Below, piece by piece: positions 7,252 through 14,885 of a DNA stretch of 19,156 nucleotides. This DNA comes from Gammaproteobacteria bacterium (GTDB taxonomy: Bacteria > Pseudomonadota > Gammaproteobacteria > Steroidobacterales > Rariloculaceae). Both the position numbers and the translations under genes were made by a program. The stretch covers positions 1 through 19,156 of the forward strand of contig PKRJ01000064.1 of NCBI GenBank assembly GCA_017577365.1, in the 5' to 3' direction. The notes under the pieces are model-generated. The model saw nothing but the letters and a program-made list of their open reading frames with translations. It was not told the origin of the DNA and ran no database searches. Position 1 is the first letter of the stretch. Every line of letters starts with the position of its first letter.

Positions 7252-8043
7252 TCAGCCGCGCTTCGAAGCGTCCCCGGCCTGTCGCCACGGGAGGACGACG
7301 AGCTCGCCCTCGTGACGGGAGAAGAAGGGCTCGACCCGGTACCCGTCCTCGAGCGCGCTCCGCGTCAGGACTTCCTCGGGCCGACCTTCGGCAACGACGC
7401 GCCCGTGCGAAAGTAGCACGAGGCGAGTGCAGAAGCGCGCCGCGAGCGCGAGATCGTGCAGCACGGCGACTACGAGAGCTCCGAGCGATGCGTAGCTCTT
7501 CAGCACGCCCATGATCTTCAGCTGATGGTAAGGATCCAGGGACTGAATAGGCTCGTCCGCGAGCAGAATCGGCGCGCGCACGGCGAGGGCTCGCGCGAGC
7601 AGCGCCCTGGCCCGCTCGCCGCCCGAGAGGCGATCGACCCTGCGATCCGCGAGATCGAGCGCTTCGCACTGCTCGAGCGCCCAACGCACCGCCGCGGCGT
7701 CGTCGTCCCCGGGGCGCTGTCCGAAAGCGAGGTGCGGCATCCGGCCGAGCGCGACGAGCTCCGCGACGCGAATCGGCCAGTGCGCGGCCGGCGTCTGCGG
7801 CAAGTAGGCGAGCGTTCGAGCGCGCTCGAGCCGTTTCATCTTCACGAGCGGACGCGACTGCCACGTCGCCGTGCCGCGATGCGGAACGAGCCCCGCGATC
7901 GCTTTCAGCAACGAGCTCTTGCCCGCGCCGTTCGGGCCGATCAGCCCGACGAGCTCGCCGGCCCGAAGGTCTAGAGACACCGGCTCGAGCGCGGTCCTCG
8001 CGCCGTACCGAACGCCGATGTCGTCGAGCGCGAGCGTCGTCAT
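7252..8043 (-). CDS. btuD: Vitamin B12 ABC importer ATPase (BtuD-like)
   Basis: A 263-residue ATPase of the FecCD/BtuCD importer type. Walker A GPNGAGKSS is at 36-44, signature LSGGE at 139-143, Walker B ILLADEPIQSLDP at 159-171, and the switch His196 in VLHDLALAARFC, with the tail GRVVAEGRPEEVL common in siderophore, heme and B12 importers. In Walker B the usual T-x-x-L of DEPT is replaced by DEPIQSLD. The ATG overlaps the TGA of the permease gene (ATGA at 8040-8043). It is the last gene of the riboswitch-controlled operon, which is the main reason to call the substrate cobalamin rather than heme or a siderophore. Confidence 0.88.
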   Translation of the reverse strand: MTTLALDDIGVRYGARTALEPVSLDLRAGELVGLIGPNGAGKSSLLKAIAGLVPHRGTATWQSRPLVKMKRLERARTLAYLPQTPAAHWPIRVAELVALGRMPHLAFGQRPGDDDAAAVRWALEQCEALDLADRRVDRLSGGERARALLARALAVRAPILLADEPIQSLDPYHQLKIMGVLKSYASLGALVVAVLHDLALAARFCTRLVLLSHGRVVAEGRPEEVLTRSALEDGYRVEPFFSRHEGELVVLPWRQAGDASKRG

Positions 8044-9089
8044 GACGCGAGCTCTCCGCTGCGGCGCAGGATCAAATGCAAAAAGAACGGCGCGCCGATC
8101 AGCGCGGTGACGACGCCGAGCTTGAGCTCCGGGCCGGGCGGCATCAGCCGGATCGCGATGTCCGCGGCGAGCGTCAGCGCGGCGCCGGCGAGAAAGCTCG
8201 GCGCGAGCAGCCGGCTCGGATGGTGCCCGGTCCACGGCCGCAGCAGATGCGGCACGACGAGCCCGACGAAGCCGATCACGCCGCTGACGGCGACGGCGGC
8301 GCCGACGGCGAGCGCGGTGCCGCCCACGACGAGCCACTGCGTGCGTGCCGGCGCGTAGCCGAGCGTCGCCGCGGCCTCCTCGCCGAGGGTCAGCGCGTCG
8401 AGACCGCGCGCGGCCGCGACGATCAGCAGCCAACCGGGAATCATCAGCGGCAGCGCGAGCCCGACGTGCGTCAGGCTGCGGTCGGCCAGCGAGCCGAGCA
8501 TCCAGAACAGGATCTCGAGCGCGGCGTACGGGCTCGGTGCGAAGTTCAACGCGAGCGACGTCAGCGCGGCCGCGAGCGCGTTGATCGCGATGCCGGCGAG
8601 CACGATCGTCACGAGCGCGGCGCGGCGGCCGGCGAGCGCATAGAGCAGCGCGAGGGCGCCGATCGAGCCCGCGACGCCGCCGAGCGGCAACAGCAGCGAG
8701 TCGGCCGCGGCGATGCCGAAATAGAACACGATCACCGCGCCCAGCGCCGCGCCGCTGGACGCGCCGAGCAACCCCGGCTCCGCGAGGGGATTGCGCAGCA
8801 GGCCTTGCAGCGCCGCGCCGCAAAGGCCGAGCGTTCCTCCGACGAGGAGCGCGAGCAGCGTTCGCGGCACGCGGATCTCGAGCAGGATCGTCCGCGCGAG
8901 CGCCGCGTCGCCGAGCCCGAACGCGGGGCCGCTGCTCGTACGTCCGACCCAGATGGACGCGAGCGCCGCAATCGCGACGAGCGGGATCAGCACGACGAAG
9001 GGCCGCGCGAACGGAGGGTCGATCCAACGACGGTCGAGCAGCGGTTGCGACTCCGCCGTCGCGGCCGCGAGCTTTCTGTCGGCGATCAC
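8040..9089 (-). CDS. btuC: Vitamin B12 ABC importer permease (BtuC-like)
   Basis: A 349-residue permease of the FecCD family with about ten hydrophobic helices. Family landmarks include RVPRTLLALLVGGTLGLCGAA followed by LLRNPLAEPGLLGASSGAALGA near the N-terminal third, and GVIGFVGLVVPHLLR with the conserved coupling region in the last third. Translation should start at the GTG at 9089, which overlaps the TGA of the binding-protein gene (GTGA at 9086-9089); sequence further upstream in this frame is only the shadow of that gene. BtuC-type permeases form a dimer that passes B12 from the periplasmic binding protein through the inner membrane. Confidence 0.9.
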   Translation of the reverse strand: MIADRKLAAATAESQPLLDRRWIDPPFARPFVVLIPLVAIAALASIWVGRTSSGPAFGLGDAALARTILLEIRVPRTLLALLVGGTLGLCGAALQGLLRNPLAEPGLLGASSGAALGAVIVFYFGIAAADSLLLPLGGVAGSIGALALLYALAGRRAALVTIVLAGIAINALAAALTSLALNFAPSPYAALEILFWMLGSLADRSLTHVGLALPLMIPGWLLIVAAARGLDALTLGEEAAATLGYAPARTQWLVVGGTALAVGAAVAVSGVIGFVGLVVPHLLRPWTGHHPSRLLAPSFLAGAALTLAADIAIRLMPPGPELKLGVVTALIGAPFFLHLILRRSGELAS

Positions 9090-10033
9090 AGCGCGTCTCC
9101 GTTCGCCGCGCCGAGCCGCTCGTTCGCGCGGCGCATGATCTCGACGGCGTCGAGGCTGTCCGGCAGCCCGCAGCCGAAGTACGCGCCGGGAATCTCGATC
9201 GCCGTCTTCCGCGTCGCGACGGCGCGCAGCGCCGGATGCGCGAGCACCGCGTTCGCGAGCGACGGCTCGTCGGTGCGATACGGCGTGACGATCAGAAGCT
9301 CCGCGGGCGTTCGCAGCAGCGTCTCGACGGACAGGCTGCCCCAACGGTCGAGCCCCTGCTCCGCGGGCACGTTGCGCAGGCCGGCGAGCGTCATCAGCGT
9401 GTGCGCGAGCGAGCCCGCGTCGGCGGTGAAGCCGCCGGGCCGTACGACGACCGCGGCGACGGGCTCGGCGGGCTTCGTCCGCTCGAGATGCCGGATGCGC
9501 TCGCGCATCTCGGCGATCAGCGCCTCGCCGCGCTCGGCGCGCCCGATCGCCCGGGCGACGACGCGCAGGTTGCTCTCGATGTCGTCGACGGTGAGCTCGG
9601 GCATCACGTCGACGACCGTGTAGCCGAGGCTTCGGAGCAACGAGCGCGTGTACGCGCCCGTGAACGCGCCGGCGACGACGACGTCCGGATCGTAGCGCAA
9701 GAGCTCCTCCGCCGTGCCGTAGTTCAGCGGGTAGCGCGCGGCTTCGTCGGCGAGCAGCGATTCCTCGGGATCCGCGGACAGCCAGCTCAACGTGACGATC
9801 TGGCTCGGATCGGCGAGCCGCAGCACGAGCTGATCCGTGCAGAGATTGATCGACGCGACGCGAGGCAGCGCGCCGCGCGCGGGCGCGGCGAAGACGACGA
9901 GCATTGCGGCGACGACGCTCGCCGCGATCCGGACCGAACGGCGATACGCATGCCGATCCGTCGGCCGACGCTCGCCGCGGCTCGCGTTCCCGGCGCGCGC
10001 GCGCGGTCTCGACGAAGGCTCAAGCATCGGCAT
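9086..10033 (-). CDS. btuF: Vitamin B12 periplasmic binding protein (BtuF-like)
   Basis: A 315-residue substrate-binding protein of the helical-backbone type (PF01497-like). An unusually long basic N-region of about 32 residues precedes a hydrophobic signal (VRIAASVVAAMLVVFAAPARGA), so it is exported. The mature protein opens with RVASINLCTDQLVLRLADP, characteristic of BtuF and related cobalamin- or heme-binding proteins, and continues with ELLRYDPDVVVAG. I chose the ATG at 10033 because GGGA at 10044-10041 stands 7 bases upstream; an in-frame ATG at 10051 would include that site inside the gene. First gene of the btuFCD-like operon, directly under the cobalamin riboswitch. No outer-membrane BtuB receptor lies in the window. 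Confidence 0.9.
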   Translation of the reverse strand: MPMLEPSSRPRARAGNASRGERRPTDRHAYRRSVRIAASVVAAMLVVFAAPARGALPRVASINLCTDQLVLRLADPSQIVTLSWLSADPEESLLADEAARYPLNYGTAEELLRYDPDVVVAGAFTGAYTRSLLRSLGYTVVDVMPELTVDDIESNLRVVARAIGRAERGEALIAEMRERIRHLERTKPAEPVAAVVVRPGGFTADAGSLAHTLMTLAGLRNVPAEQGLDRWGSLSVETLLRTPAELLIVTPYRTDEPSLANAVLAHPALRAVATRKTAIEIPGAYFGCGLPDSLDAVEIMRRANERLGAANGDAL

Positions 10034-10177
10034 GATCAACTCCCAAGTCATCGGCGCAACGCTTGCGCGTGCGACGTCCGACGCGCGAGGCGTACCGCCC
10101 CGCGATCACTTCAAAGAGTTGTCGCCACGACGGATGGGCCGCTCCGCGCGCTTCCCCGGCATGCGGAAGGACGACAT

Positions 10178-10336
10178 CGGCGGCAGGTTTCCTGGCTCAC
10201 GGCTCGAGCGGTTCCGCGTGCCTTCCCAGAGCGTTCTCCAGTGGCCGCGCTACGCGAAACCTCGCCGTTCACAGTTGCGGGGACAGCCGCAGACTTGCAC
10301 TGCGTTCCCTTTTGACTCCGGCAGAGCACCGCCTTC
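10178..10336 (-). promoter_or_regulatory. Cobalamin (adenosylcobalamin-class) riboswitch
   Basis: Read on the minus strand, all core elements appear in order: AAAAGGGAAC (10313-10304), the P5 hairpin TGCGG-CTGTCC-CCGCA and CAACTGTGA (ending 10269), GCCACTG (10245-10239), GGGAAGGC (10227-10220) and the B12 box GAGCCAGGAAACCTGCCG (10198-10181). Outer edges are approximate. About 145 bases separate it from the btuF start, with no T-rich terminator, so control by hiding the ribosome site is more likely than attenuation; that is inferred. Confidence 0.95.
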
Positions 10337-10340
10337 GGGA

Positions 10341-10369
10341 ACGATAGGAGTCACGGTGCCGATTTGCAA
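10341..10369 (-). promoter_or_regulatory. Candidate promoter of the btuFCD-like operon
   Basis: On the minus strand TTGCAA (10369-10364), a 17-base spacer and TATCGT (10346-10341), each four of six consensus bases. The predicted transcription start, about 10335, coincides with the 5' edge of the riboswitch, which supports the assignment. Confidence 0.6.
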
Positions 10370-10422
10370 GACTATGCGAGAATGCCGCGGTTCGCCGCGT
10401 GTCGTTTGCAAGGAGGCTGAAT

Positions 10423-12267
10423 CTGGTCCGTTATACCGTTCGGCTGCTCGATCCGAGCCGCCATCTGTTCGAGGTCGAGCTGAAGCTCGAGAATCCCGCC
10501 GCATCGCAGTGCGTTCGTCTGCCGTCGTGGATTCCCGGAAGCTACTTGCTGCGGGAGTTCGCGCGTCACATCGTCGGCATTCGCGCGGAGAGCCGCGGGC
10601 GAGCGATCGTCATCGAGCAAGCGGACAAGAGCTCGTGGTGGTGCCGAGGCGCGCAAGGCGAGCTCGTCGTGACGGCGCAGATCTACGCGCTCGATCCGTC
10701 GGTGCGCGGCGCGTTCTTCGATACGAGGCGCGCGTTCTTCAACGGCACGTCGCTGTTTCTGATTCCGCAGGATCGAGAGCGCGAGGCCGTCGAGCTCGAC
10801 CTCGAGCCGCCTTCGGATCCCCGTTGCGCCGAGTGGCGCGTCGCGACGGCGATGCGTCCGGTCGCGGTCGACGAGCGGGGCTTCGGACGCTATCGCGCGG
10901 CCGACTACGACGAGCTGATCGATCATCCGTTCGAGATCTCCGCGTTCGACGAGGTCGAGTTCGACGCGGCCGGCGTTCCGCATCGGCTCGTCGTCGCCGG
11001 GCGATTCGATGGCGACCTCGAGCGCGTCGCGACCGATCTCAAGCAGCTCTGCGAAGCGCAGATCGACTTCTTCGGCCGCCCGCCGCCGTTCGATCGTTAT
11101 TGTTTTCTATGCGTCGCGACCGGCGGCGCCTTCGGCGGGCTCGAGCATCGCGCGTCGTCGAGCCTGATGTTCGACCGTGACGACCTGCCGAAGATCGGCG
11201 AGCCCGGCATCCCGCCCGCGTACCAGCGCTTCCTCGCGCTCGCGAGCCACGAGTACTTCCACGCGTGGCACGTGAAGCGGACGAAGCCCGCGGCTTTCGT
11301 GCCGTATCGCCTCGACCGCCGTAACCACACGCGGCTGCTCTGGGTCTTCGAAGGCATCACGAGCTACTACCAGGAGCTGTTTCTGCTGCGCAGCGGTCTC
11401 GTCGGCCGCGACACGTTTCTGACGCGCCTCGCGCAGGCGCTGACGCGCGTCTACCGCACGCCGGGCCGGCTTCGCCAGTCTCTCGCCGACGCGAGCTTCA
11501 ACGCGTGGGACATCCTCTACAAGCCCGAGCCGAACGCGCCGAACGCGTCGATCAGCTATTACACGAAAGGCGCGCTCGTCGCGCTCGCGCTCGATCTCGA
11601 GCTCAGGCGCCGCTCCCGGGCGAGCCTCGACGACGTCGTGCGCGAGCTGTGGCGGCGCTACGGCGCGCGAGGCATCGGCGTGCCCGAGGACGGTTTCGAA
11701 TCGCTCGCGGCCGAGGTCGCGGGAATCGATCTCGCGGAGTTCTTCGCGCGTGCCGTGCGCGGCACCGAGGACCTGCCCCTCGCCGAGCTGTTCGAATCCG
11801 TCGGCATCGGCTTCGAGCTTCGGCCCGCGTCCGGCCCGGACGATCGCGGCGGGCTGTTGCCGCCGCGGACGGGCACGAGCGACCAGGCCGGCTCCGCGTC
11901 CTCGTCCGCATCGAACGGCGAGCCGCCGCTCGGCTTGGGGGTGACGTACCGCGCCCGGCCCGACGGCGGGCTCGAGCTCACCGCGGTGCTCGACGACGGG
12001 CCGGCGCAGCGGGCCGGCCTCGAGCCGGGAGACGTGCTGATCGCCCTGGACCGGCTCAAGGTCGACGCGGGCAATCTCGCCGCCCGGCTCAAACGGTTCG
12101 AGGACGGCGAGCGGATCAGCGCGACCGTGTTCCGCGGCGACGAGCTCCTCGAGTTCGGCCTCGTGCTCGCCGCGGCGCCGCGCGATACTTGCTGGCTGCA
12201 GCTCCGCGAGAACGCGGACGAGCAGGCACGAGCGCGCCGGGAGGCTTGGCTGGCCGGTTCGGCGTAA
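10423..12267 (+). CDS. M61-family metallopeptidase with PDZ domain
   Basis: A 614-residue gluzincin-type protease of the M61 (glycyl aminopeptidase) family. After an all-beta N-terminal region comes the zinc site SHEYFHAWHVKR, with His276, Glu277 and His280, and the third ligand Glu310 in WVFEGITSYYQE. A PDZ domain covers about residues 505-590 (LTAVLDDGPAQRAGLEPGDVLIALD). No signal peptide is visible, suggesting a cytoplasmic enzyme. Start choice is unusual: a perfect AAGGAGG (10410-10416) stands six bases before CTG at 10423, exactly where family homology begins (VRYTVRLLDPS). A GTG at 10399 is in frame but lacks a ribosome site and would swallow the AAGGAGG. Followed 12 bases later by plsY. 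Confidence 0.9.
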   Translation: MVRYTVRLLDPSRHLFEVELKLENPAASQCVRLPSWIPGSYLLREFARHIVGIRAESRGRAIVIEQADKSSWWCRGAQGELVVTAQIYALDPSVRGAFFDTRRAFFNGTSLFLIPQDREREAVELDLEPPSDPRCAEWRVATAMRPVAVDERGFGRYRAADYDELIDHPFEISAFDEVEFDAAGVPHRLVVAGRFDGDLERVATDLKQLCEAQIDFFGRPPPFDRYCFLCVATGGAFGGLEHRASSSLMFDRDDLPKIGEPGIPPAYQRFLALASHEYFHAWHVKRTKPAAFVPYRLDRRNHTRLLWVFEGITSYYQELFLLRSGLVGRDTFLTRLAQALTRVYRTPGRLRQSLADASFNAWDILYKPEPNAPNASISYYTKGALVALALDLELRRRSRASLDDVVRELWRRYGARGIGVPEDGFESLAAEVAGIDLAEFFARAVRGTEDLPLAELFESVGIGFELRPASGPDDRGGLLPPRTGTSDQAGSASSSASNGEPPLGLGVTYRARPDGGLELTAVLDDGPAQRAGLEPGDVLIALDRLKVDAGNLAARLKRFEDGERISATVFRGDELLEFGLVLAAAPRDTCWLQLRENADEQARARREAWLAGSA

Positions 12268-12270
12268 GAT
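12265..12270 (+). promoter_or_regulatory. Possible -10 element for plsY
   Basis: TAAGAT, which overlaps the TAA stop of the peptidase gene, lies nine bases before the plsY ATG. plsY has no Shine-Dalgarno sequence, so a separate short-leader transcript is possible. No good -35 is seen. Confidence 0.25.
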
Positions 12271-12279
12271 TCGCAGCGC

Positions 12280-12918
12280 ATGCTCGAGCTCGGACTGAAA
12301 TTCACGATCGCGTACCTGCTGGGCTCGGTCCTTGGCAGCCTCGTCGTCGGCTATCTGAAGGGCGGCGTCGATATCCGCCGGCTCGGCAGCGGGAATCCCG
12401 GCAGCACGAACGCCTTCCGCACGCAGGGCAAGTGGTTCGCGCTGTGGGTCATCGTGATCGATGTCGCGAAGGGGATCGTCGCCGCGGCGTGGCTTCCGGG
12501 GTGGTCGATCCCCGGCGTCGGCTTCGATCCCGCGGTCTCGCGCGACCTCGTGCTCTACGCGGTCGCGTTCGGCGCGATCCTCGGTCACGTCTTTCCGGTC
12601 TGGTTCGACTTCCGCGGCGGCAAGGGCGCGGCGACGGCCGCGGGTCTTCTGATCTTTCTCGACCCGGTGCTCGGCGCCGTCGTGCTCGCCGCGTGGATCG
12701 GCGTCGTCGCGCTCACGGGCTACGTCGGCCTCGCGACGATGACCGCGGCCGTGCTCGGAGCCGCGGCGGCCGGCGTGCTGCGTTGGCCGGAGGAACAAGG
12801 TTTCGTGCTGTTCGCCGCGTGCGTCGCCGCGCTGATCATCTTCACCCACCGCAGCAATATCCGGCGGATGCTGAACCGGACCGAGCCGCGCTTCGGGCGG
12901 GCCGCGGGCGGCAAGTAA
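12280..12918 (+). CDS. plsY: Acyl-phosphate:glycerol-3-phosphate acyltransferase PlsY
   Basis: A 212-residue multi-spanning inner-membrane enzyme that transfers an acyl group from acyl-phosphate to glycerol-3-phosphate, the first step of phospholipid synthesis in the PlsX/PlsY route. The family motifs are present: GSGNPGSTNAFR at about 36-47, LGHVFPVWFDFRGGKGAAT at about 100-118, and THRSNIRRM near the C-terminus. The usual first motif is GSGNIGATN, so Pro-Gly-Ser replaces Ile-Gly-Ala; Gly and Asn are kept. No clear ribosome site precedes the ATG, which lies 12 bases after the peptidase stop, so translation may depend on coupling or on a separate transcript. Same-strand birA follows after 16 bases. 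In E. coli plsY (ygiH) is elsewhere, so its place here is not ancestral. Confidence 0.93.
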   Translation: MLELGLKFTIAYLLGSVLGSLVVGYLKGGVDIRRLGSGNPGSTNAFRTQGKWFALWVIVIDVAKGIVAAAWLPGWSIPGVGFDPAVSRDLVLYAVAFGAILGHVFPVWFDFRGGKGAATAAGLLIFLDPVLGAVVLAAWIGVVALTGYVGLATMTAAVLGAAAAGVLRWPEEQGFVLFAACVAALIIFTHRSNIRRMLNRTEPRFGRAAGGK

Positions 12919-12934
12919 GCCGCGGAGCGGGACG

Positions 12935-13990
12935 ATGCCGCTTCGCGGTTCCGATACGCCGTCGAGCCGCGCGCTCGCGGCCGACGCGAGCCATTCGCGC
13001 ATCGCGATCGCCGCCGATGCGCTGCTCGTCGGTCTTGCGGACGGTCGACCCCACGACGTCGAGGCGCTGCTCGCGGGCACGGTCGCGAGCGACGTTCCGC
13101 CGGATGCGCCGCTGGCCGAGCTGGCGCGTCGCGGTCTCACGGTCATTCGCAACGACGACGGCACGATCCGGCTCGCGCGGCCGCTCGACCTGCTCGCCGC
13201 CGATGCGCTGCTCGGGCGAATTCCCGAGGCCGCGGCGAGACGCATCGAGCAGCTCGAGCTCTTCGTGTCGCTCGATTCGACGAATCGCAGGCTGCTCGAG
13301 AGCGAGCCGCCTCGGCCTGGCGCTGCGCGCATCTGCATCGCCGAGTACCAGCACGCGGGCCGCGGCCGCCGAGGACGCCGCTGGATCGTTCCGCCGGCCG
13401 CCGGGGTGTGCCTGTCGGCGGCATGGTCGTTCGTCGAGCCGCCGGAAGCGTTGTCTGCGCTGCCCCTGGCCTCGGGCGTCGCGGCTCGCCGAGCGATTCA
13501 CGACGCGTGCGGACTGGACGTTACGCTCAAGTGGCCGAACGACCTCGTTCTTGACGGCGGCAAGCTCGGTGGCATTCTCGTCGAGACCGTGCCTCGACAC
13601 GCAGGCGGCGTGCTCGCGGTCGTCGGCGTCGGTATCAACGTCGCTCTGCCGCGCGATGCGGCGGCCTCGAGCGACTGGCCGGGCGGCGCGGCCGATCTCG
13701 CGGGTGCGCTCGGCGGCGTGCCGCCGAGCCGCACCGAGCTCGCGGCGGCGTTGATCGCGCGGCTCGTCGAGGTGCTCGGCGGCTACGCCGAGACCGGGCT
13801 CGTACCGTATCTCGGCGAGCTTCGCGCGGCCGATGCGCTCGAAGGCCGACGTATCGTCGTGACGGACGCGTATCGCGAGACGATCGGGGTCGCGGCCGGG
13901 ATCGACGCCGACGGAGCGTTGCTGGTCGCCGACGAGCGAGGCCGGTGCCGGCGAATCCTCGCCGGCGACGTCACGGTGCGGCCGGCATGA
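12935..13990 (+). CDS. birA: Biotin--[acetyl-CoA-carboxylase] ligase BirA
   Basis: A 351-residue ligase that forms biotinyl-AMP and attaches biotin to the biotin carrier protein of acetyl-CoA carboxylase. Catalytic motifs are complete: GRGRRGRRW (142-150), KWPNDL (199-204) and GGKLGGILVE (208-217), followed by a C-terminal SH3-like domain ending DVTVRPA. The N-terminal region aligns in length with the winged-helix DNA-binding domain of bifunctional BirA, including a wing-like DGTIRLARPLDLL. However, the expected recognition helix (normally like VSRAAVWKHI) reads ASDVPPDAPL, with Pro55-Pro56, so repressor function is doubtful. GGAG at 12924-12927 supports the start. Its stop overlaps the start of a 25-codon micro-ORF that leads into coaX. 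Confidence 0.95.
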   Translation: MPLRGSDTPSSRALAADASHSRIAIAADALLVGLADGRPHDVEALLAGTVASDVPPDAPLAELARRGLTVIRNDDGTIRLARPLDLLAADALLGRIPEAAARRIEQLELFVSLDSTNRRLLESEPPRPGAARICIAEYQHAGRGRRGRRWIVPPAAGVCLSAAWSFVEPPEALSALPLASGVAARRAIHDACGLDVTLKWPNDLVLDGGKLGGILVETVPRHAGGVLAVVGVGINVALPRDAAASSDWPGGAADLAGALGGVPPSRTELAAALIARLVEVLGGYAETGLVPYLGELRAADALEGRRIVVTDAYRETIGVAAGIDADGALLVADERGRCRRILAGDVTVRPA

Positions 13991-14064
13991 CGGCGCGGCT
14001 CGACACGGTGTGCAGTCGGGCTCGAGCGCGGACGCGTCGCCCGGCAAGGAGAGGCCGACCATGA
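13987..14064 (+). CDS. Possible 25-aa micro-ORF coupling birA to coaX
   Basis: ATG at 13987 overlaps the birA stop as ATGA, and its own TGA (14062-14064) overlaps the coaX ATG as ATGA. The Arg-rich 25-residue product (begins MTARLDTVCSRARART) resembles no family I know and has the composition expected of a random frame in GC-rich DNA. If translated, its value is probably to carry ribosomes from birA to coaX, but the AAGGAG site before coaX may make this unnecessary. Confidence 0.3.
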   Translation: MTARLDTVCSRARARTRRPARRGRP

Positions 14065-14885
14065 CGACGGTCGTCGTCGATATAGGGAACACCCGGATCA
14101 AGTGGGCCCGCGCCGACGCGCGGCGTCTGCGCGAGAAGGAGCACGCGGTGCACGCGGGCGCGGAGGACGAAGCCCTCGCGGCGCTCCGCGCGGCGCTGGC
14201 TTCGTCGCCCGTCGAGCGCATCGTCGTCGCCAATGTCGGCGGGCCGTCGATCGCGGAGCGGCTCGACACGCTCGCGCGCGAGCATGTCGGCGTCCAGCCC
14301 GAATACGTCGCGACCGCCGCCGAGACGCTCGGCGTACGCTGCGCGTATCGTGATCCGTCTCGGCTCGGCGTGGATCGCTGGGTCGCGGTCGTCGCGGCTC
14401 ATCACGCCGCGGCGGCGCGGCCCGACGGCCCTCGGCCTGCGGTCGTGATCAACGCCGGCACCGCGATGACTTTCGACGCCGTCGATGCCCGCGGCCGGCA
14501 CCTCGGCGGCCTGATCCTGCCGGGCCCGCGGCTCGCCGCCGACGCGCTCGCGCGCGGCACGCGCGGCATCGGGCCGACGCCGCCGGCGACGACGAAGCCC
14601 GCGGGCTTGAAGCTCTTGGGCCGCAGCACGGAGGAGGGCGTCGGCTTCGCGGCGATGCTCGCGCCCGCCGCCGCCTTCGACCGCGCCGCCGCGATCGTCG
14701 CGAAAGAGCTGGGCATTCCGCCCGTCGTCTATCTCGCCGGAGGCGATGCCGCGGCGCTCGCGCCGTGGCTGGAAACCGAGGTGCAAGTGGAGGCAGACTT
14801 GGTCCTCAAGGGACTTGCGCTCATTGCCGCGGAGACGCCGCCTGGGGGCGCGGCGCTCGCCGCTCGTCGTCCGGACGCTCGCTGA
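14061..14885 (+). CDS. coaX: Type III pantothenate kinase CoaX
   Basis: A 274-residue kinase phosphorylating pantothenate, the first step of coenzyme A synthesis. It belongs to the ASKHA fold group. Motifs seen: DIGNTRIKW (7-15, phosphate-binding), GVDRW with catalytic Asp105 (103-107), NAGTAMTFD (131-139) and HLGGLILPG (147-155), in the usual order and spacing. Length is slightly above the common 245-260 because of extra Ala-rich segments. AAGGAG at 14046-14051 lies nine bases before the ATG. It is in an operon with birA upstream, and the SPOR gene starts at the very next base after its stop. The birA-pantothenate kinase pairing is an old gammaproteobacterial arrangement (coaA in E. coli, coaX in Pseudomonas). 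Confidence 0.96.
   Translation: MTTVVVDIGNTRIKWARADARRLREKEHAVHAGAEDEALAALRAALASSPVERIVVANVGGPSIAERLDTLAREHVGVQPEYVATAAETLGVRCAYRDPSRLGVDRWVAVVAAHHAAAARPDGPRPAVVINAGTAMTFDAVDARGRHLGGLILPGPRLAADALARGTRGIGPTPPATTKPAGLKLLGRSTEEGVGFAAMLAPAAAFDRAAAIVAKELGIPPVVYLAGGDAAALAPWLETEVQVEADLVLKGLALIAAETPPGGAALAARRPDAR

Larger units (their letters stand above)
10052..10398. other. Intergenic region between btuF and the M61 peptidase gene
   Basis: This 347-base gap contains the minus-strand riboswitch, its promoter and a GC-rich expression platform (10052-10177). The plus-strand stretch 10370-10398 should hold the peptidase promoter, but I find no convincing -10/-35 pair there. No further gene is supported. 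Confidence 0.7.

Noticed and set aside
7240..7253. GACGGC-GT-GCCGTC as a terminator for the btu operon
   Set aside because: A two-base loop cannot close without opening pairs, the left arm overlaps the btuD stop on the minus strand, and the following T-run (CTTATCG) is weak.
7252..9027. 591-codon reading of the BtuD frame
   Set aside because: The first 328 codons are an Arg-rich shadow of btuC; the ATG at 8043, overlapping the btuC stop, begins the true ATPase.
11107..13754. Very long frames on both strands across the M61, plsY and birA genes (743 and 749 codons)
   Set aside because: Low-complexity shadows of three well-supported genes; no motif seen in either.
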